NCBI RefSeq assembly: GCF_020085105.1
Contig: NC_058044.1
Coordinates: forward strand, 27,842,206 to 27,906,205
Length of the DNA: 64,000 bases
From: Siniperca chuatsi
Taxonomy: Eukaryota; Chordata; Actinopteri; Centrarchiformes; Sinipercidae
Direction of reading: 5' to 3'
Shown here: positions 57,001-64,000 of the stretch, piece after piece
Numbering within the stretch: position 1 is the stretch's first letter
Layout: the number at the start of each line of letters is the position of its first letter
Position numbers and translations under genes: made by a program
Notes under the pieces: model-generated
Seen by the model: the letters and a program-made list of their open reading frames with translations, nothing else
Told to the model about the DNA's origin: nothing
The model's database searches: none

Positions 57001-58037
57001 TGGTTGTTTTTTTTGAACATACTGTAAGCCTTCAGGAATACATCTGCTGCAGAATTCTGGCTGGTTTATACGCTCTGGAGAAGGGATATAATCATGAATA
57101 AATCCAATTTTCTTATCTACTTATTTATTAGAAGCAAACATTCACAAATCAGTCTGAGCATGCACACAAATGCTATCTACAGTGCACAACCTATCCGTAC
57201 TTCCTTTTGTCTTACACATTTAGCTGCCTTTCTATGCGCTGCACCTTCAGCTATCTCCATCGCCCCCGACTCTGCCCATCTTTGTATGCCATTAATCTCT
57301 CTCCTCCTTTACCTCCTCTGCCTTACCCCTCCCTCTTTAACGCAGGGGAGACAGAGCAAGGGAAAGAGATATGGAGAGAGAGAATGACCATTATCTAAGC
57401 CAGCATCTGCAATAATTCCACAGTAGCCTATTATCCACAATAGAGCCAAAATGGCCTTTGGTAATATGATGAAATCTGCCGTAAAAAGTAGAAATGGGAC
57501 TAAAAGCGTCAGAGTGTAGAAAAACCTCCATTCCTCAGCTGCTTTATCACATTATTGCATTCTACTCATCTCTCTGTCTGTCTGCCTCCCTCCCTCCCTC
57601 CCACATTCGGTGCATTACTGTGTCTTTCTCTAAATTCTCTCTATTTCACTCTGTTCCTATCTATTGCTTTCCTCATGTCTCACTTTCTCTTTCCGTCTCT
57701 TTATCGCGCTCTCTCTCCATCTATGTGACTCTCCATGAGTATGTGTCGATCTGTCGTCAGATAACACCATGTTCTCAAAAAGTAGAAAATGGAAATTCCA
57801 TTAAACTAAGTGTTGGTCTCAGTCTCTTCCTAATGCTGCTAAAACGCTAATCCAACTCACACCCACATGCGCACGCACGCACACACACACACACACACGG
57901 ATGTGCACGGATGTGACTGTGCTTGCACACAAACACAATCGAGAAAGGACCTTCCAATCAGTAGTGTACCACAAATAGGCACGGGAAAAACAATTTGTCG
58001 TCATTGCTAACAGCTGCTGCTGGTGGTGTGGGGGTTT

Positions 58038-58074
<37 letters not shown>

Positions 58075-58107
58075 TGTGAGTGTGAGAGAGAGAGAGAGAG
58101 AGAGAGA
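58038..58107 (+). repeat. (GT)n-(GA)n compound microsatellite
   Basis: GT run followed by GA run in one strand. A further (GA)n lies at 58231-58248. Confidence 0.93.
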
Positions 58108-59064
58108 TCACCAGGCAGATCTCTCCCCCATTCCTTTTCTCCCCTCCTCCACTGCGTTGTCCCAAGGGAAGTGGATAGGTGATGTACAGACCCTCTCCTG
58201 ATCGCACGACTCAGCAGAACAGATGGACAGAGAGAGAGAGAGAGAGAGGTGTACAGTGGTAGACTGAACAAAACGGCTATGTGATGGTGTTTCTGCAGGT
58301 GTGCAAATGCATGTAGTATGTGTAGAATGAAGATGCTAAGAGCTACTATATTGTTTCAATAATCTTTAAAGCTGCAATCCATTGAGTTGGCGGGGTATCT
58401 TCAAAACACCATGCTAGCACATGAAGATGTTCTCCATGGTCTGGAACACTGAAAAATATTGATCTGCTTGTCAAGTCACACCTGTTCTTGAAAGCAAGTC
58501 AGTTCAGAGTGTGGAAGTGTTTGTCCTTGCCCACAGCACTGAAATCAGCTTTAGCCTAGCTGTATCACACTTAACCTGCTAGCATGATCTTTGAAGTTTT
58601 GCAAAGGCTATTTCAAATAAATAGCAGGCTTACATCCAACTCTATGATGCTATTTGCTGTAGTTTAAATATCATTTCAATTACTGTACCACCACTGGAAA
58701 GGGTGACAACTTATCTACTAGTGGATTTTATTCCAGGCAGGTTGGAAAATAAAGGTCCTCACAGGTGTGAAGTTTTGGTCCCAATCTGAGACAGACCTGT
58801 GGAAAACATACCCAAACCTTACATGAGTAAATTTTAAAAAAAAGTAAAAGGGGCCCCATCTAAAAGGTACCCGAGGACAGCCAGAAGCTTTACAAGATAG
58901 TCCCAAGGACACCTAGATCCGAACAACCATGGTACATGTACACTCCGTCTCAACTCAAAAAACTTCCATCCCCCAATTATTCTTCTGTGATGATTATGAC
59001 ATGCTATGTGATCAGAGCTGATAGCGAGTCCACGTCAGTCCTCTTGGTTATTAGACATACATAG

Positions 59065-59160
59065 TAGGGGTGGACGGTATACCAGTTTCGTCACCGTCAC
59101 CGGTGTCACGTTCTGCCACGACATGGATTTTGCAATACCGTCATTAATGTGATCAATTTT
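59065..59160 (+). mobile_element. hAT-like MITE fragment (GGTATACC family)
   Basis: aggggtggacggtataccag tttcgtcaccgtcaccggtg tcac followed by gacatggattttgcaatacc gtc. Common fish repeat end; the rest is missing. Confidence 0.6.
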
Positions 59161-59205
59161 TTAGCATATTAAAACTGATGTGCTTTACTGTCGCTGCGAT
59201 AACAG

Positions 59206-59255
59206 GTAGAGGGCTACGCACGTACTCATAGAACTGGAGTTACATCCAGTAACTA
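59206..59255 (+). repeat. Half-copy of the foldback repeat at 34431
   Basis: agagggctacgcacgtactc and gaactggagttacatccagt aac match the right arm at 34552-34603. The left arm is absent. Confidence 0.7.
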
Positions 59256-59869
59256 TAAAAACAAACACCATAAAAAACAAAAAAATACCGTGATATACAT
59301 TTTAGGCCACCCATAACACGTAGACATAGTTGGTACAGAGACCCAAAATCTGCAGCAACAGAACAGGACCCTTCCTGTCCCTTTGACTGATTATAATAAT
59401 TTGGACCCTGTTCCTTGTCTTGGTTACCAGGAACCAAGTGGACCCATGTAGACCTAGAGCGAAAAGGCCTCTGAATCAGCATTTAAATAAAGGACACAAA
59501 ATATAATCTCTCTCTACTGAAATTAATAAAAAACTAGGGCTTATAACATACAGTGTGCAGTACGTATGCTTATGATGAATTCAATGGTATGATAAGAGCA
59601 AAGCACAAAGCATGAGCAGACTGTAGACGCAGCACTGCTCATCAAAGAGCATCCATCTGTTCATTTTGCTAACATTTTACTTCTTTGAAAGTCTACCTGA
59701 ATAGATAATGGCAGACCTTCACTGGCTGGCATGACGTTGTGGGGCTCTGGTAGTGAGGCTGCTAAGCCAGACTAAACTGAAGAACTCTCCACACAAAACT
59801 AAGCGGTAAAGAGCCAATTACCTTGGTTGTGACCAGAGACCCTTCCTCCCGCCGCCTTATCATTTCTAC

Positions 59870-60840
59870 AAAACAAGAGCAATCGAGGAGTGGTTAAGAG
59901 GGAGGGAGAGAACCGTGTGAGGGGTGGGTGGAGGAATGACTCGAGGAGGGATGGAAGGAAAGCTGTTGATAAAGGAAGGGAGCAAACAGTCACCCTGAGG
60001 AGATGAAGAGAAGCGGGAGGAGAAGGGAGGGGGGATATATAGGGGAAATCATTTTTGAAGGAGTGGACTGTCGGCCAACCCAGAGGGAGAAATAGAAGTG
60101 TAAACAAATAGGGACAAACAAGAGTGAGCCGGAGAGAGAGAGAAAAGAGGGAGGGGAAGATGGAGGCAGAGTGGGAGGAAGGCACGAAGTGAGAAAACAA
60201 GCTCGACCATGTGTTTAAGTCAACAATGGCAAGAGAAACCTCAATAGAGAAAAAGGTGTGGGCGGGAAAACACTCCACGGGGAGAGATGAGACAGATGTA
60301 GAAGGGAAACAGGCACTGTGAGATGTAGAAAGAGACAGAGAGAGGAGAAGGAAAGAGATGTATCGAGAGATTCAGAGAGAGATGTAGAGAAAGAAATCAA
60401 GAGAAGATATTAAGCAATGGAAAGTAAAGGAATGCAGGAACTTCCTATAACTCAGTGACAGTGTTGACTGTTGACAGCAGAAACACTAAGATGAGGTGGG
60501 AGGAGAGGGATGGGATGATGGGGGGTGGTGGGAATTAAATGACAAGAAGAAAAACTAATTATTCTGTGATTCTGCTAATTAGCTCTGGCTTTACTGACAA
60601 GCTCTGTAAGGCAACAGACGTTTACCAAAGGATACACAGTGCCCTGATGGCCCGGGTGGGAGGGACCAGAGGAGGGAGGGAAAGATAGAGGGAAGGCGAG
60701 GTGGGAAAGAAAAGAGAGAGGGAGCGACGAAGGTGGGGCGGGGGGAGGCGTGGACAGACAGATGAGCGGACATGGACAGAAGGAGAAAGGAGGTGGCAGT
60801 GATGTGGGTCTGAAGTTATCTGAAACCACTCCATCAAGTA
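59870..60840 (+). repeat. Purine-rich (GA) region
   Basis: Long G/A-rich stretch (59880-60420 and 60485-60800), mirror in composition to the CT-rich region at 55030-56130. The part between (60545-60655) is balanced and holds ctaattattctgtgattctg ctaattag, possibly regulatory. Confidence 0.7.
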
Positions 60841-63368
60841 GGAGAGAGAAGAGCAAACCCCGGGGAATAAACTTGTGACGTCTGTTTACCCATGCATTGA
60901 GCAGCCTTTACATAAACTAACTATTAAAAAGTGTCATTTAGGCTCTTAACCACTGCAGATAATGCACACACTGGCATATCAATGAGTGGAAGTCATCTTT
61001 AAACACTGACTGTATTCTAATAACAGCTACTTGAAATATACAGATGCAGGGCGTGTGTGTGGTAAGGATGAAGGATTTCCAGTGATTTTTAAAATAATTA
61101 CTTCCTGGGAATATGCCTCCTTTCCTGGGATTTCTCCCCATAAGTGGAGTTTGATTTTAAACACAAAACTGTGGATAATTATATAAACAGAAATATAAAA
61201 TTAATAAAATGGCATGTCATACTCTGACATTCTTTCATATAGTCTACATTAGGTAATATAGTGATATTCTTTAGTAGTACAATTGACCCTCCTCTAAGCC
61301 CCAACCTCCTTTACTGCTGCTCCTCCTGTCAAGCTTTCCGTTCTAGCACGCAGTTAACGGTGGCAGGTTTACCACTCGAAATTCTTAGTAATTCAGTTAA
61401 AAAACAAAAACAAAACTATGGGTCCTTGACTTCAGACAGAAGCAGACAAAAGCAGGCAACTGTTGCCAGCAGAATCTATTAACTGTAACTAGCTAATGTT
61501 AGCTAACTAACAAACTTCATGGGCTGGTTGAAAATTCTGGTTAATACTGCGTGCAGTGGCAGGAAAGGAACATGTGTTGCATGCATGCATATTTGGCGTG
61601 TGTTGTTTGGTGGTGTGAGTCACTGAAGCATTGTTCCAGGATGTTTAGTTGTAGTGTTGGGGCTATTTTCTGCAATGTGCTTCATTTTTAGAATACTGTT
61701 CTCCATTTTTGATTTGAGGATGGTGGCCTACATGTCTTCTTGAACTGGCTGCATTTTTGTTAAACTCTGCTTCGTTCATACTTCTCATTTCAATTTGCCT
61801 TTTTAGCATGCAAAGACATTGGAAATAAACACTGCAATAGTAAAGTTAGTCCTGTGATATTACTGTGGTATTTAGCTATGAAGACAGTTGCATGTTAACA
61901 TTAATGAGGTTTGGAGAAGGCGTCTTTGTATCAGCACACATGCTAAGAATCCTGGGCCCCGCAGGTGTTTTTCCCAGGCAAAAGTACGGAGATTTTGGAA
62001 AGAATTTCTAGAATTAGTGCATATGTACGGTAAACTTGTGCACAACTGGACATTGTGTATGCGTCTGCTGAAAAGTTATATAACGTACAAACCGCTTTAT
62101 GTTCGCGTGTGTGTGAGAGAAAGTGAAAGACAAATGTAAAAGAGGTGTGTGTGTGTGTGTGTGTTTCTGCCTATGCTGAGAGCTCATTTGCAGTTCCTGC
62201 GTTTCACTCTGGCAGTGAGGTACGCCACGTGCCAGGAACGTGGCACTCGACAAAGCATTAGTTTACTGATCACATACACACACATTCACACACAGACACG
62301 CTGCAGCTAATGGTTACTGGCAGATCCAAGCACGAGTGAAGGGGGCGAAATGAAAGAGAGGGGTTAAGTCGTTGAGTATGGAGGGATTTAGACCTCAAAC
62401 AGTTAGAGGAAAAGAGAGAGAGAGAGACAGAGAGAGAGAGAGGGAGAGAGAGACAGAGGGGGGTTGGGGGAGTAAAAGAGTGCACTGAATGACTCACTGA
62501 GCATGTTAGTGTTTAACTGTGTCGTACTGGTGTTAGTGAGTGATAGGGAAATCTACAGGGACCAACAGTGAAGGTAATGCCACAAGTGCGCCAGTAACGT
62601 CTGTCGTTCTCTAGATTTCACTCTGTTTCTGCTTTTCTGGTTCTCTCTGAGCCTCAGGAGACAGAGGAAGAGAAGAACACGCTGTGGAAGGAAGATGGGA
62701 TATCCATGCATCTCATTTCTCTTCTCCTGGCCTCTGACTTTCTATCCTTCCGTCCATCCTGTGGCAGAAACGGATGCTTCTTTAACCAGATGAGATATCC
62801 CAGATTATTGACCCAGTGTATTGATATGTTCCACATTTCTTTGTGTACATGTATATGTGTGTGTGTGTGTGTGTGTTTGTTCTGGGAGACTAATGCTACG
62901 CCTCCAGTTTCTGCTGCAGAGAAATCAATGACAACACCACTCTTCTACCTTAGAAAACCAATGATGGAGTGGTTAGCAACACAAGTGTGTGTGTCAGTGT
63001 GCACATTGTGTGTATGTAAGTTTATGAACGTTTATGTGAGCTTGTTAGTGGATATTTGCCCATCCCCTTCATCCCTGCAACACAGACGGATAACAAGACG
63101 TTTCATGGCTGCAGCAATAAAATATGCGTACCTATCCGCTAATCCTCACTAGCGACATTGTCTTTCAAACCTGGAGGTGTTCATTAGTGCTGGCTAATGG
63201 TGGCTGAGGTGGGCTAATGCGTCAGGTCCTCTCAGAGACTACAGAGGGCCATTTGTGCCATAGCTGCTGAGATTGATTGGGGGTGGGCAAGAGTGGCATA
63301 TTGTAGCATTAGCCATGCTCATTGACCATATGGAGATCAATACTTGAGAGGCCCGAGGACAGTCAGAA

Positions 63369-63369
63369 A

Positions 63370-63459
<90 letters not shown>
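63369..63459 (+). repeat. (CA)n-(TA)n compound microsatellite
   Basis: CA run 63369-63407 passing directly into a TA run to 63459. Confidence 0.96.
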
Positions 63460-63461
<2 letters not shown>

Positions 63462-64000
63462 ACGTGAGCACACAAAAACTCCTCTATGCGCAAACATGGA
63501 GGGAGATAAATGCACACACTCACATCCACAAACAGCCTGTGGTCTAAATAATGTTAATGATTTGACCATTAGGAGTGAGGCATGAATCAGAGGTAATGGC
63601 TACAAGAGAGGGGCTGTATTGATAAATTGTTACACATGTAAAAGCACGGCACGCACACACACATACAAATACAAACAACAAAGCATGGAGCACAATATAA
63701 TTAGAGCCACACATCTACAAAATAGAGAACGTGTCCAAGGTTGTATATGTACCTAACACATTATGGAGGAAACAAAGACATGTCACGTTCCACCAGTAAG
63801 CCATTTATGATCAGGACCAATCAGGGTACAGGTACTATTAATGGCTGATGACAGTCCCATGTTACCGCTTTCTCTTTTATCTTAATAACTCTTGCCAAAG
63901 ACCAAAAACAGTAGCCGGTTTGAGTAAGAGATCAACAGGTTTGAAGCTTGTCAGACTGCCAAAAATCCTGGCAATTATTTATCTACCATCTTGACAATAG

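Larger units (their letters stand above)
46715..64000 (-). other. maml3: maml3 large intron (5' side runs off the window)
   Basis: No further Mastermind exon or other gene was seen up to 64000. Contents are listed separately: MITEs, hAT relics, a SINE, dispersed repeats, microsatellites and candidate regulatory blocks. Stretches not listed (for example 47400-47690, 51100-51990, 52210-53030, 58260-59060, 61100-62140) hold nothing I can name. Large introns are usual in this gene. Confidence 0.6.

Overview
The window looks like teleost (probably percomorph) nuclear DNA. It has intron-containing genes with GT-AG junctions, long (TA)n and (CA/GT)n microsatellites, and many repeat families I know from fish: R4/Rex6-like and L1-Tx1-like LINEs, Tc1 and hAT relics, tRNA-derived SINEs and foldback MITEs. 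There is no bacterial operon, CRISPR array or rRNA. All identities are from memory and reading by eye; no search was run.

Left half (1-32041): three head-to-tail copies of a roughly 10-13 kb segment. Unit A is 1-8588 (its left end lies outside the window), unit B is 8589-19251 and unit C is 19252-32041. Each carries, left to right: an L1-type LINE fragment (cut off the window in A); a minus-strand open frame of unknown nature; a plus-strand three-exon coiled-coil gene with a Lys/Glu-rich last exon; a C-rich tract; a hAT MITE; a Tc1 relic; a (TA)n tract, into which A and B (not C) have an R4-clade LINE inserted; a plus-strand final exon resembling the P2X7-like C-terminal domain; and a minus-strand broken THAP-domain gene. 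The coiled-coil reading frame is whole only in B. Unit C alone begins with exon 1 and the promoter of naa15 (NatA auxiliary subunit) on the minus strand, cut off from its next exon by the copy junction. All three units stop at the same base-level sequence and are followed by three different sequences.

Middle (32042-38940): no convincing gene. It holds microsatellites, a foldback repeat, a SINE, dispersed fish repeats and one candidate conserved block rich in homeodomain/POU-like motifs.

Right half (38940-64000): the 3' part of a Mastermind-like gene on the minus strand, most likely maml3. Its last three coding exons (46714-46451, 44774-44693, 43139-42040) splice in phase and end in a Gly/Met-rich tail; a long 3' UTR ends near a polyA signal at 38951. 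The rest, 46715-64000, is a large intron with MITEs, hAT relics, a SINE, long pyrimidine- and purine-rich tracts and a few candidate regulatory blocks. NAA15 and MAML3 lie on the same human chromosome arm (4q31), which supports both calls, although the relative orientation here differs from human.
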